NCBI GenBank assembly: GCA_002772535.1
Contig: PFDP01000012.1
Location: 46,349-110,348 of the forward strand
From: Candidatus Peregrinibacteria bacterium CG10_big_fil_rev_8_21_14_0_10_36_19
GTDB taxonomy: Bacteria; Patescibacteriota; Gracilibacteria; UBA1369; LOWO2-01-FULL-3
Direction: 5' to 3'
DNA: 64,000 nt
The position numbers and the translations under genes are program-made. This document shows positions 37,546-45,352 of this stretch, piece after piece. Under the pieces are notes generated by a model. It made no database searches, was not told the DNA's origin, and worked only from the letters and a program-made list of their open reading frames with translations. Position 1 is the stretch's first letter; every line of letters begins with the position of its first letter.

Positions 37546-39858
37546 ATGAAAAAGCTTTCTTATAAGGATTTTTTTGACATTTCGACTATCGTGAAACAAA
37601 TTCACGAATATATGCCAAAATTCAACGAATCAAAATTTATTGAGGCTTTTGAATTTGCGGCTTCTGCTCATGATGGGCAACTAAGAAAAGATGGAAAAAC
37701 CCCCTATGTTGTACATCCTGTAATGGTAGTACAGATCTTGGCTCAGATGCATGCTGATGAAGACGTACTCATTGCCGGTTTACTGCATGATGTACCTGAA
37801 GATACTGAATATACAACAGATGATGTAGCTAAGCGATTTGGAAATAATGTCGCATTTTTAGTTGATGGCATAACAAAACTATCGAAGGTTTATTATCAAG
37901 ATAATATGCCAGCCAGAGAAGTGGAATCGCTGAAAAAAATGTTTTTGCATAGCACAAAGGACCCGCGTGTAATTTTGATTAAATTAGCAGATAGGCTTCA
38001 TAATATGCGTACATTAAAGTATGTAAGAGATGATAAGCAGCTGCGTATAGCAAGAGAGACTTTAAGTATATATGTTCCAATCGCAAATCTACTCGGCATA
38101 CAGGCCATAAAAACCGCTTTGGAAGATTTGTGTTTTACTTATCTATTCCCAGAAGAATATCAAAAATTAACTGTGAAAGTTAATGGTTTTAATAAGAGGC
38201 ATAAACGGGTTGTAGATAAAATGATTAGCGAAATTGAGAGTAAATGTAAAAAAGACGGATTGAATGTAGAAGTGCAAGAAAGAAAGAAAAATCTATATAG
38301 TATATATAAAAAAATATCTGAAAGTGGAAAAAGTATTGATGATTTAGAAGATAGAATAGCTCTTAGAATTATTGTAAACGAGGATTCAGACTGCTATACC
38401 GCATTGGGCAAAATGCATGATTTATATACTCCAAAACACAACAGGTTTAGGGATTATATTGCTAGCCCAAAGCCTAATGGGTATCAAAGTGTTCATACTG
38501 CTGTATTTGGGCCAGAGGGTTTTTTAACGGAGCTACAAATTCGATCGAGAAAAATGCAACTAGAGGCTGAGTATGGTATTGCAGCTCACTTCTTTTACAA
38601 TGAGAAAGATAAAATTTTAAACGATAAAAGATCTTCTTGGGTAAGCAAAATAATTGAAATTGATAAAAGTGAATTTGATGATAAGGATTTTTTAGATGAC
38701 CTAAAATTAGATATTTTTGAAGATAGAATTATAGTTTTTGATGCCAAAGGAACTACAGTGGATTTACCGGCTGGAGCTAGTGTGATTGATTTTGCTTATG
38801 CTATAGGCGGAAAAAGTGGGGATGAACTAAAAAAAGCGGAAATTAATACAAATAGCGTACCTATTACAGCAACTCTTAAAAGTGGAGATGTGGTAAAACT
38901 TATAACTTCTAAAGAGGTATCGCCTGAACTTTGGTGGCTGAGTTTTGTTAAAACTAATTTTGCTAAGAATAAAATAAAAAAACATTTAAAGAAAATTTCA
39001 AAACAGAAGAAAATAACATTAGGTTACAAAGCCTTACAAAAAGAATTTGATATTTCTGGATTAGGGTTGGTGGAAAAAATTAGTTTTAAGAAGCTCAAGA
39101 AAGCGATGAAAGAATATATTGGAGAGAATGTTAATAACTTAGAGGAAGTTTTGATGTTAATTGGTGAAGGACATTTTAGATCTATAGATATAGTGAAGGC
39201 AGTGCAACACAGTTTGAAATATGATGAAAATATTAAAGTGACATTAAAAATAGTGGCGGATAATAGATTTGGGCTTTTGAAAGATGTCTATGCTGTTTTA
39301 TATGAACATGTTAGTGACATTACTTTTTTAAAGGCTTGGACATCTCGTAAACAAAAAGAGGCATATTTTACTATTAAGGTTTCATTAAGTGATGTTTCTA
39401 AGGTTGCTAGGCTTTTTAGCGAACTAGAACAAATTCAAGGAATTAATCATGTTTATAGAATATCCAATAGAGCATTGATGACTATTTGGGGGTTAAGTTT
39501 TATTACGGCAACAATATGGATACTACACCCGCTTGCAACATCCTATTTCCTGAAGAGTGATTTTTTCTTGGAAAATCGAATTATCTCGGAATGGATTTTA
39601 AATTCTACTTTACTTCTATTATTTCTTTCAATTTTCTATCTTACGACATTGGTACGAAAATACTTCCCAATTATTAGAAACAAGAAAAGACTTTGGCTAA
39701 TAATCTTTAGCATCCCTTCACTAGCGATGACAGTGCTATTTATGGAAATGTTTTATTTTGAACTACAATTAAGTTGGTTCACTGTACTTGTTGAAGTAGC
39801 ACTAATATACGCATATCTAACGCGTAATTTTATGAGCTTTAGTAAGGGTACAAATTAA
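37546..39858 (+). CDS. bifunctional Rel/SpoT (p)ppGpp enzyme with C-terminal membrane domain
   Basis: Makes and degrades the alarmone (p)ppGpp. The HD hydrolase domain (about 35-180) has VVHPVMVV and LLHDVPEDT; the synthetase domain (about 240-350) has RFRDYIASPKPNGYQSVHTA and the ELQIRSRKM Gln/Arg region. A TGS domain (VDLPAGASVIDFAYAIG) and an ACT-like domain (about 560-640) follow. Then come ~127 residues with four strongly hydrophobic segments (WGLSFITATIWIL; STLLLLFLSIFYLTTLV; RLWLIIFSIPSLAMTVLF; FTVLVEVALIYAYL). Usual Rel/SpoT proteins end with ACT and are soluble. Both catalytic domains look intact, so this is predicted to be a membrane-bound bifunctional enzyme of 770 residues. Confidence 0.92.
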   Translation: MKKLSYKDFFDISTIVKQIHEYMPKFNESKFIEAFEFAASAHDGQLRKDGKTPYVVHPVMVVQILAQMHADEDVLIAGLLHDVPEDTEYTTDDVAKRFGNNVAFLVDGITKLSKVYYQDNMPAREVESLKKMFLHSTKDPRVILIKLADRLHNMRTLKYVRDDKQLRIARETLSIYVPIANLLGIQAIKTALEDLCFTYLFPEEYQKLTVKVNGFNKRHKRVVDKMISEIESKCKKDGLNVEVQERKKNLYSIYKKISESGKSIDDLEDRIALRIIVNEDSDCYTALGKMHDLYTPKHNRFRDYIASPKPNGYQSVHTAVFGPEGFLTELQIRSRKMQLEAEYGIAAHFFYNEKDKILNDKRSSWVSKIIEIDKSEFDDKDFLDDLKLDIFEDRIIVFDAKGTTVDLPAGASVIDFAYAIGGKSGDELKKAEINTNSVPITATLKSGDVVKLITSKEVSPELWWLSFVKTNFAKNKIKKHLKKISKQKKITLGYKALQKEFDISGLGLVEKISFKKLKKAMKEYIGENVNNLEEVLMLIGEGHFRSIDIVKAVQHSLKYDENIKVTLKIVADNRFGLLKDVYAVLYEHVSDITFLKAWTSRKQKEAYFTIKVSLSDVSKVARLFSELEQIQGINHVYRISNRALMTIWGLSFITATIWILHPLATSYFLKSDFFLENRIISEWILNSTLLLLFLSIFYLTTLVRKYFPIIRNKKRLWLIIFSIPSLAMTVLFMEMFYFELQLSWFTVLVEVALIYAYLTRNFMSFSKGTN

Positions 39859-40946
39859 GAGGAGAACTTAAAAACCATCACATCTCCATCCTGTACAATG
39901 TAATCCTTACCCTCTAGACGTAATTGCCCTTTTTTTTGAGCTTCTGCATGGCTTCCAGAATTAACCAGGTGATCCCAGTTTACTACTTCCGCTTTAATAA
40001 AACCTTTTTCAAAATCAGTATGAATCACTCCGGCAGCTTTTGGGGCGCTGTCACCTTTACGAATTGTCCAAGCACGGCTTTCTTTTGGGCCAGAAGTAAA
40101 ATATGTAATTAGTCCTAAAGTACCATATGCGCTGCGAATTAGAGAATTTAAACCTGTTTCTTCTAAGCCTAATTCGTTTAAATAATCCTTTGCCTCTTCC
40201 TCAGTAAATGAAGAAAGATCTTCCTCAACCTTAGCACAAATAGGTATAACTTTTTCTTTAGTAGTTCCAAGTTGTTCAGCTAATTTTTCAGTATCAACTT
40301 TACCAATTTCGTCTTCATGCACATTAACAATATAAATGTGTGGCTTCATCGTTAATAAGTGTAAATCTCTTAGTGCAAGTTTTTGCTCATCAGTAAGATC
40401 TAAATTTGAAGCAAGTACCCCCTCCTGTAATTTTTGATATACCTCTTCCAATAAATCTGCATAGGCTTTCTTTTCTTTATCACCAGACTTTGACTCAGAT
40501 TTGGCTTTACCTAAGCGGTTTTCAACAGTCTGCATGTCTGCTAAAAGTAATTCAGATTCTATAACTTCTTTATCAAATTTTGGATCAACTCCCCCATGAA
40601 CATGAATAATATTCGAATCATCAAATCCTCTAATAACATGACCAATTGCATTACATTCACGAATATTAGCTAAAAATTTATTACCTAATCCTTCCCCCTG
40701 GCTTGCACCTTTTACTAACCCCGCAATGTCAACAAACTCAATGGCTGCTGGTATAACTTTTTCTGAGCCAATTACTTTTGATAACTCTATTAATCTTTTG
40801 TCTGGGACTTCAACAATGCCAATATTTGGATCAATTGTACAAAATGGGTAGTTTTGAGCTTCAGCGGCTTTTGTACGAGTAAGCGCATTAAATAGTGTAG
40901 ATTTACCAACATTTGGTAGCCCAACGATTCCGATTTTAAGTGACAT
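39855..40946 (-). CDS. ychF: ribosome-binding ATPase YchF/Obg-like
   Basis: Conserved P-loop NTPase of the Obg family that prefers ATP. GLPNVGKSTLFNALT at residue ~8, DIAGLVKGASQGEGLGNKFL, and the NxxE-type specificity motif (IVNVHEDE) in place of NKxD, plus C-terminal TGS domain (ESRAWTIRKG...AAGVIHTDFEKGFI). Length of 363 is exactly typical. Tail overlaps the Rel gene by 4 nt. Last gene of the CDF-aroD-ychF leftward group. Confidence 0.96.
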   Translation of the reverse strand: MSLKIGIVGLPNVGKSTLFNALTRTKAAEAQNYPFCTIDPNIGIVEVPDKRLIELSKVIGSEKVIPAAIEFVDIAGLVKGASQGEGLGNKFLANIRECNAIGHVIRGFDDSNIIHVHGGVDPKFDKEVIESELLLADMQTVENRLGKAKSESKSGDKEKKAYADLLEEVYQKLQEGVLASNLDLTDEQKLALRDLHLLTMKPHIYIVNVHEDEIGKVDTEKLAEQLGTTKEKVIPICAKVEEDLSSFTEEEAKDYLNELGLEETGLNSLIRSAYGTLGLITYFTSGPKESRAWTIRKGDSAPKAAGVIHTDFEKGFIKAEVVNWDHLVNSGSHAEAQKKGQLRLEGKDYIVQDGDVMVFKFSS

Positions 40947-40947
40947 A

Positions 40948-41577
40948 TTATTTGGTTAACTTTATTACCTTTTGTAAGTCATCAATACTTACTTGCCCGC
41001 TTGCCGTTTTTTCAGCTTGAGTTAGCGGAGCAAACATTAAATAATTTCCGAGTAAATGTCCAGTAAGTCGTGTTATTTTTCCATATTTTCCCATGCAAAT
41101 ATATATGGATTTTTGACCTTCATGAGAAGCTGAATTCAGTAAGGCAAGCATCCTCAAACTATCAGAAAAACTATTAGCAAAAGTCGCTATTTTAACAATA
41201 TCCGCCCCATTGGAAACCATTTTTTTTGCTAATTTTTTGAGAACGTTGCTGGTAGGTGTTGCCCTAAAATCATGCTTGGAAAGAATGATTTTAATTTTTG
41301 GATAATTTTTTTTAATGAATTTTATGTCTTTTGCAGGAGTTTTAATATCTAAATCAATATAATCTATTGGATAATTGAGAATATCTTTATTAAAAGTACT
41401 GTTTTCGCATTTATAAATTATAGGCTTACTTTTAATTTTAAAAACTTGATCTAACTGCCTTTGATCTAAATTTGCACTATCGAACCAAATTTCAGTTAAA
41501 TTTGCTTTCTTTTGCGCTTCCTTAAACTTTAATAAAAGGCTTTTAAAACTATTCTGTTGGATGGGTACACAAATCAT
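40948..41577 (-). CDS. aroD: type I 3-dehydroquinate dehydratase
   Basis: Shikimate pathway enzyme forming 3-dehydroshikimate through a Schiff base. Catalytic His in ILSKHDFRATP (about residue 112) and Schiff-base Lys in ADIVKIATFA (about 137) are both present; the C-terminal SGQVSIDDL matches the family. At 209 residues it is slightly short. No other aro genes are visible in the window, so pathway completeness is unknown. Between CDF transporter and ychF with overlapping or 1-nt junctions. Confidence 0.88.
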   Translation of the reverse strand: MICVPIQQNSFKSLLLKFKEAQKKANLTEIWFDSANLDQRQLDQVFKIKSKPIIYKCENSTFNKDILNYPIDYIDLDIKTPAKDIKFIKKNYPKIKIILSKHDFRATPTSNVLKKLAKKMVSNGADIVKIATFANSFSDSLRMLALLNSASHEGQKSIYICMGKYGKITRLTGHLLGNYLMFAPLTQAEKTASGQVSIDDLQKVIKLTK

Positions 41578-42821
41578 TAGGTGTCAATTAAGAGCAATTG
41601 TACTGTTTGTTTTACTTTTTTTATGTCACCAAAATTTGGATAAATGAGAATGTGATTTGTCCTTCTAAGATTGTAATATATGAGGGAATTGATTTTGCAG
41701 TCAATTAGTATATTAGCCTTTTCCTTTTTTAAATATGGTCCAAAGTTTAGTGGCTGTTTATCTAGAGGAGATATTTTTTTATAATGAATTTTGTTAATTC
41801 TATTTTTAGAAACATCCACAAAAACATATCCTTCTGTTTCAGTTAATGTGTTTGCTACATCTGCTTGAAGAGATTTTCCTTTTTTTACGGGCACAGCTAT
41901 TCTTGTTTTTTTAGATTTCGGGATATGAGTATGAATAGAAAAATCTTTAATGTACGGATTTATATCTAAAACTTTCTTTTCCAATAGTTCTAATGAATCT
42001 CTTAAATCCTCCATACTGACAAAAGGATTTACATCAACAAAAGCCTCACCAAAAATAAATGTACCAGCTCTTCTAAGTCTGATTTTATTAATTTTTTTAA
42101 TTATTTCATGCTCATGTTTAAACACTCTTTTAATTTTATGAAGCAAAATAGGATTGTTCCAATAATCTAAAAGAAAAAATAGTGACTCCTTAGTACTAAA
42201 AAACCCCTCCTTAAATATAAACATTGATATCATTATGGTCACCACACCCTCCACATAAGGAATATTTTTATAATTAGCAAAAATAGAGACTAGTACTATA
42301 AAACCAGAAAACATATCTATTTTCTTATCTTTTGAGCTTGCCAATAAAGACAAAGAGTTTACCTTTTCTGCCGCTAATTTAAGTTCTTTGGCAAGTTTAT
42401 ATGAAAGAATAATAGAGATTACTGTAGTGGTAATGGCTAGTGGTCTGTATGCTCCCTCTTCTAAACTGGTTAGCGATTTTATTCCTTCAAGACAAATCAC
42501 ATACGCGAGGTAAATAATGCTAATAGAAATTATCAGTGCGGCAAAAGTTTCAAATTTGTAATAACCATAAGCAAAATTTTTGTCAGCTGATTTTCTTGAT
42601 AGCTTTAAACCTATGTAAGCTGCAAAAAGTCCTAAAGTATCTGTGAGAGTACTAATGGCATCCGCTAAAATCACAGGCATACCAGTAATAAAACCGGCTA
42701 CACCTTTAATAAAAGCCAAAAAAAGCAAATTGGAAATAGAACTCTTGGCGGTATCTTCGCCCTCTTTTAAAATGAGGTTATTCATATGTTTTATTGTATT
42801 GTACTCTTTTTGTTTTGACAA
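41577..42821 (-). CDS. cation diffusion facilitator with C-terminal NifX-like domain
   Basis: A 414-residue inner-membrane metal/proton antiporter of the CDF family. Six hydrophobic segments in the first ~215 residues; ADAISTLTD carries metal-site Asp residues and FAYGYYKFE corresponds to the family HPYGHGKxE signature with some His lost. The cytoplasmic CDF domain (to ~300) is followed by ~105 residues starting RIAVPVKKGKSLQADVA and containing YVFVDV, which look like a NifX/NifB-type FeMo-cofactor-binding fold. The fusion suggests sensing or chaperoning of the exported metal. Metal identity is not readable; Zn, Fe or Mn are possible. Confidence 0.82.
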   Translation of the reverse strand: MSKQKEYNTIKHMNNLILKEGEDTAKSSISNLLFLAFIKGVAGFITGMPVILADAISTLTDTLGLFAAYIGLKLSRKSADKNFAYGYYKFETFAALIISISIIYLAYVICLEGIKSLTSLEEGAYRPLAITTTVISIILSYKLAKELKLAAEKVNSLSLLASSKDKKIDMFSGFIVLVSIFANYKNIPYVEGVVTIMISMFIFKEGFFSTKESLFFLLDYWNNPILLHKIKRVFKHEHEIIKKINKIRLRRAGTFIFGEAFVDVNPFVSMEDLRDSLELLEKKVLDINPYIKDFSIHTHIPKSKKTRIAVPVKKGKSLQADVANTLTETEGYVFVDVSKNRINKIHYKKISPLDKQPLNFGPYLKKEKANILIDCKINSLIYYNLRRTNHILIYPNFGDIKKVKQTVQLLLIDT

Positions 42822-42842
42822 GGAACCACAACCCTCTATAAT
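42815..42842 (+). promoter_or_regulatory. consensus promoter for the Ala/Glu-rich lipoprotein
   Basis: TTGACA (42815-42820), 16 bp, TATAAT (42837-42842), with 47 nt to ATG 42890. The -10 box sits in the loop of a small CCCTC/GAGGG inverted repeat. Both hexamers are perfect consensus, predicting high expression. Confidence 0.85.
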
Positions 42843-42889
42843 GAGGGAAATGTGGATTTATCTACGTATTATATTTTAACCTTGTTCAT

Positions 42890-43084
42890 ATGAAGAAGTT
42901 TTTATTAAGTCTTATGGCTGTAAGCATGCTAGCTTTCGTTGGATGCTCACACCAAGAAGAAGAAGTTGCAGAAGATGCAATGGTTGTAGAAGACGAAGCT
43001 ATGGAACCAGCTGCTGACGCTGTAGTTGAAGACGCTGCAGTTGAGGAAGAAGCTATGGAAGAAACAGCTGAAGTTGCTAAGTAA
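42890..43084 (+). CDS. tiny acidic Ala/Glu/Val-rich lipoprotein
   Basis: A 64-residue protein: lipoprotein signal MKKFLLSLMAVSMLAFVGCS (lipobox FVGC) then a ~46-residue mature chain made almost only of Glu, Ala, Val, Asp and Met. Its consensus promoter and terminator make it a stand-alone, probably abundant product. It resembles abundant small lipoproteins that coat or space envelope layers; function unknown. Confidence 0.8.
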   Translation: MKKFLLSLMAVSMLAFVGCSHQEEEVAEDAMVVEDEAMEPAADAVVEDAAVEEEAMEETAEVAK

Positions 43085-43101
43085 TTAGCCAACTAAAAAA
43101 A

Positions 43102-43134
43102 AGCAGTCACTCTATCTTAGATGACTGCTTTTTT
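43102..43134. terminator. bidirectional intrinsic terminator
   Basis: AGCAGTCA (43102-43109) pairs with TGACTGCT (43122-43129), with a smaller TCTA/TAGA pairing inside. An A-run on the left and a T-run on the right let it serve both the lipoprotein and the convergent hibernation factor gene. Confidence 0.88.
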
Positions 43135-43147
43135 GTTGTTTATGTTT

Positions 43148-43516
43148 CTATTGAGTTATTTCAACTGGTGCTTCAATTTCTGTTTTTCGTAAACTTTTAT
43201 GGCTTCTATCTTTTCTTAAGTGGGCCATATATTTTTTAACTTGTGAAAGCAATCTATCTCTTGAAAGATCTACCGCTTTATTGATTGAGTGACTTGCTTC
43301 CTTACTTAGTAAGGTTTTTGCTGGAAGTTTAAGCAAAAATTCCACCTCAAAGGCATCATGCTTTTCGAACTTCTCAGCTGAAATTGTGAGCAAAACGGCG
43401 TCCGAAGCAAATTTAGTAAGCAAACTCGTTATTGAGTCTGTCTTTTGGTTAACATATTCATCGAAAAAAGCTCCTTCCGCTTCACTTAAGTTCTTATGAA
43501 AGAATTGGATTTCCAT
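43148..43516 (-). CDS. HPF/RaiA-family ribosome hibernation factor (short form)
   Basis: A 122-residue protein with the YfiA/HPF fold pattern: beta-helix-beta (LSEAEGAFFDEYVNQK), then VLLTISAEKF, FEVEFLLKLPAKTLL, and a final helix AVDLSRDRLLSQVKKYMAH, followed by a basic tail. Such proteins bind the 30S decoding region and silence ribosomes. Similarity is moderate by eye. A small RNA gene lies divergently upstream. Confidence 0.75.
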   Translation of the reverse strand: MEIQFFHKNLSEAEGAFFDEYVNQKTDSITSLLTKFASDAVLLTISAEKFEKHDAFEVEFLLKLPAKTLLSKEASHSINKAVDLSRDRLLSQVKKYMAHLRKDRSHKSLRKTEIEAPVEITQ

Positions 43517-43570
43517 AGAAGTGGGTTAATGAATTGATTAAATATTAGCACTTTTTATTGCTTTTAGGTA

Positions 43571-43599
43571 TTGTTTTTTATATGAAAAAGTGGTATAAT
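43571..43599 (+). promoter_or_regulatory. promoter of a small structured RNA
   Basis: TTGTTT (43571-43576), 17 bp, TATAAT (43594-43599) preceded by TGG, an extended -10. Start of transcription expected near 43606. Confidence 0.75.
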
Positions 43600-43605
43600 A
43601 TTATT

Positions 43606-43733
43606 GCAATTAGATATAGAAAGTTTTTCTTTCCAATAACTATATTGCACCTCTCCGGTATTCATTTGATGGCTTGACCATTGAAAGATGCCAACAGAAG
43701 AGTCGCCCTGTAATAATTTGGGCGGCTCTTTTT
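43606..43733 (+). ncRNA. candidate small RNA or attenuated leader, about 128 nt
   Basis: Begins just after an extended -10 promoter and ends in a 9-bp intrinsic terminator (43700-43708 with 43720-43728, then TTTTT). No ORF of note inside. The 5' part folds into a hairpin in which TGCAAT...ATAG pairs with CTATATTGCA around an AAAG/CTTT tip. The middle can pair CTCT (43651 region) with AGAG and TGGC with GCCA around a conserved-looking loop. I tested by eye for SRP RNA, 6S RNA, tmRNA, c-di-GMP, TPP, FMN, cobalamin and fluoride motifs and found none. It is either a free sRNA or a terminator-controlled leader of the small membrane protein gene downstream. Confidence 0.6.
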
Positions 43734-43775
43734 CTTTATGCTACAATGCCACTATACATTTAAACACCTCTACCT

Positions 43776-44012
43776 ATGGAAATTGAAGAAATACCTGTTG
43801 TTGGAAAAATTAGCCATTCAATTAATATGATAATTGCTAATTTTATCCTTCTTGGCTTTGTGGCTTTGATTTTGGGAGTAATAATTCCATTCTTTCCACA
43901 AGTTTTAGATGTGCTTGTTGCAGCATTATTAGTTGTGGCGGCAGTGATATTCTTTAATATCGCCTTTATCATACGAAAATATAAGAATAGATATTTAGAT
44001 TTTTTCAAATAA
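43776..44012 (+). CDS. small membrane protein
   Basis: A 78-residue protein with two hydrophobic helices (about 22-45 and 48-68) and a basic C-terminus. No family recognised. It lies 42 nt after the terminator of the candidate RNA and 40 nt before the permease gene, so it may be controlled by read-through at that terminator. Confidence 0.65.
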   Translation: MEIEEIPVVGKISHSINMIIANFILLGFVALILGVIIPFFPQVLDVLVAALLVVAAVIFFNIAFIIRKYKNRYLDFFK

Positions 44013-44018
44013 ATTCTC

Positions 44019-44046
44019 TGGACATTTAGATATTCGAGAGTAGAAT
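44019..44046 (+). promoter_or_regulatory. promoter of the ArsB/NhaD-like permease, leaderless
   Basis: TGGACA (44019-44024), 16 bp, TAGAAT (44041-44046), then 6 nt to ATG 44053. Confidence 0.55.
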
Positions 44047-44052
44047 TTCGAC

Positions 44053-45351
44053 ATGTTGATTTATGCAGCACTTGGAACATTTAGTTTAGCCTTCTTACTT
44101 ATCGTTTTTGATGTTTTTGATAAGGCATTGATTGCAATGCTTGGAGCGCTTGTGATGATTATTTTGAGAATAATAACTCCGGAGGAAGCGATAGCAGCAA
44201 TTTCGTTTGAAACTATCCTTCTATTACTAGCAATGATGACCCTTGTAAATATCGCTTCAAAGAGCGGTATTTTTAATTGGATTAGTGTTAAGATAGCCTC
44301 ACTTACTAAGGGAAATCCTCTTGCTATATTCCTGCTGTTTTCTTTTTTAACAGCAGTTAGTTCAGCTTTTTTAGATAATGTAACTACCGTTATTCTGATA
44401 GTTCCACTAACTATTGAGCTTGTGAAAGGAATGGGTAAAGATCCAAAACCTTACATATTTGCCGAAATGATGTTTTCTGACATGGGAGGAGCGCTCACAC
44501 TTATTGGTGATCCATCTAATATTTTAATTGGTGGAGCTTCTGGGCTAAGTTTTATGCAATTTATACAGAACCTTTGGATTCCAATTTTATTTTCCAGCAT
44601 TCTGACAGCTGTAGCTTTTGTTGTGGTGTTCTGGAAAAAGCTTAAACCTATATCAAAAGATTTAGGCGAACTTTTTGTTGCTAATGTGATAATTGAAAGA
44701 ATTAAACATAGATATTTAAGAAAAACTCTTCACAAGGATTTTGTTATTAAAGTAGTGATTGCCTTGCTAATTACTATGCTAGGATTCTTCTTCCAAGAAT
44801 ATATTGGGTTACCAAACTATGTGATTGCCTTTACTGCTGCTGTTATTCTAGGAATTGTTACTTCTAAAAGAGTTAATATTGTACATACACTTGAATCTGT
44901 TGAGTGGACAACTCTACTATTTTTTTCGGGGCTATTTATCATGGTTGCAGGTGTAGAAAAAACTGGAATTTTGTTTAAACTAAGTGAGTGGATAAGCAAC
45001 TCTACAACTGATATTACTTACCTATCTTTGATGATTTTGTGGATATCTGGAGGAGTTTCTATGGTACTTAATAATGTGCCTTTTATCACAGTAATGCTAC
45101 CTGTAATCGCAAGTATACAATTAAGCTTTGGTGAACAGGATTCTACAATGCTTTGGTGGGCACTTTCTATGGGAACATGCCTTGGTGGAAATGCCACTAT
45201 TGTTGGGTCGTCGGCTAATGTTGTGTCTGTTGATTTAGCTCACAAAGAAGGAGTTCATATTTCTTTCCTTGAATATCTAAAGTTTAGTTTACCTCTTACA
45301 ATAGGAGTTCTTTCAATATGTAGTGCATACATTATACTTAAGTTAAATTAG
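44053..45351 (+). CDS. ion-transporter-superfamily permease (ArsB/NhaD/CitT-like)
   Basis: A 432-residue membrane protein with about 11 hydrophobic helices. Two inverted half-repeats carry the superfamily motifs: AFLDNVTTVILIVPLT and GDPSNILIG in the first half, LNNVPFITVMLPV and GGNATIVGSSANVV in the second. Members export arsenite, exchange Na+/H+ (NhaD) or carry dicarboxylates; these cannot be told apart here. No arsR or arsC is nearby, so an ion/proton antiporter is more likely than arsenite resistance. The next gene starts 1 nt after its stop. Confidence 0.88.
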   Translation: MLIYAALGTFSLAFLLIVFDVFDKALIAMLGALVMIILRIITPEEAIAAISFETILLLLAMMTLVNIASKSGIFNWISVKIASLTKGNPLAIFLLFSFLTAVSSAFLDNVTTVILIVPLTIELVKGMGKDPKPYIFAEMMFSDMGGALTLIGDPSNILIGGASGLSFMQFIQNLWIPILFSSILTAVAFVVVFWKKLKPISKDLGELFVANVIIERIKHRYLRKTLHKDFVIKVVIALLITMLGFFFQEYIGLPNYVIAFTAAVILGIVTSKRVNIVHTLESVEWTTLLFFSGLFIMVAGVEKTGILFKLSEWISNSTTDITYLSLMILWISGGVSMVLNNVPFITVMLPVIASIQLSFGEQDSTMLWWALSMGTCLGGNATIVGSSANVVSVDLAHKEGVHISFLEYLKFSLPLTIGVLSICSAYIILKLN

Positions 45352-45352
45352 C

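Noticed and set aside
44053-45351. Arsenite efflux pump ArsB
   Set aside because: The fold is shared by NhaD, CitT and ArsB; no ars regulatory or reductase gene is nearby, so a specific arsenite call is not supported.
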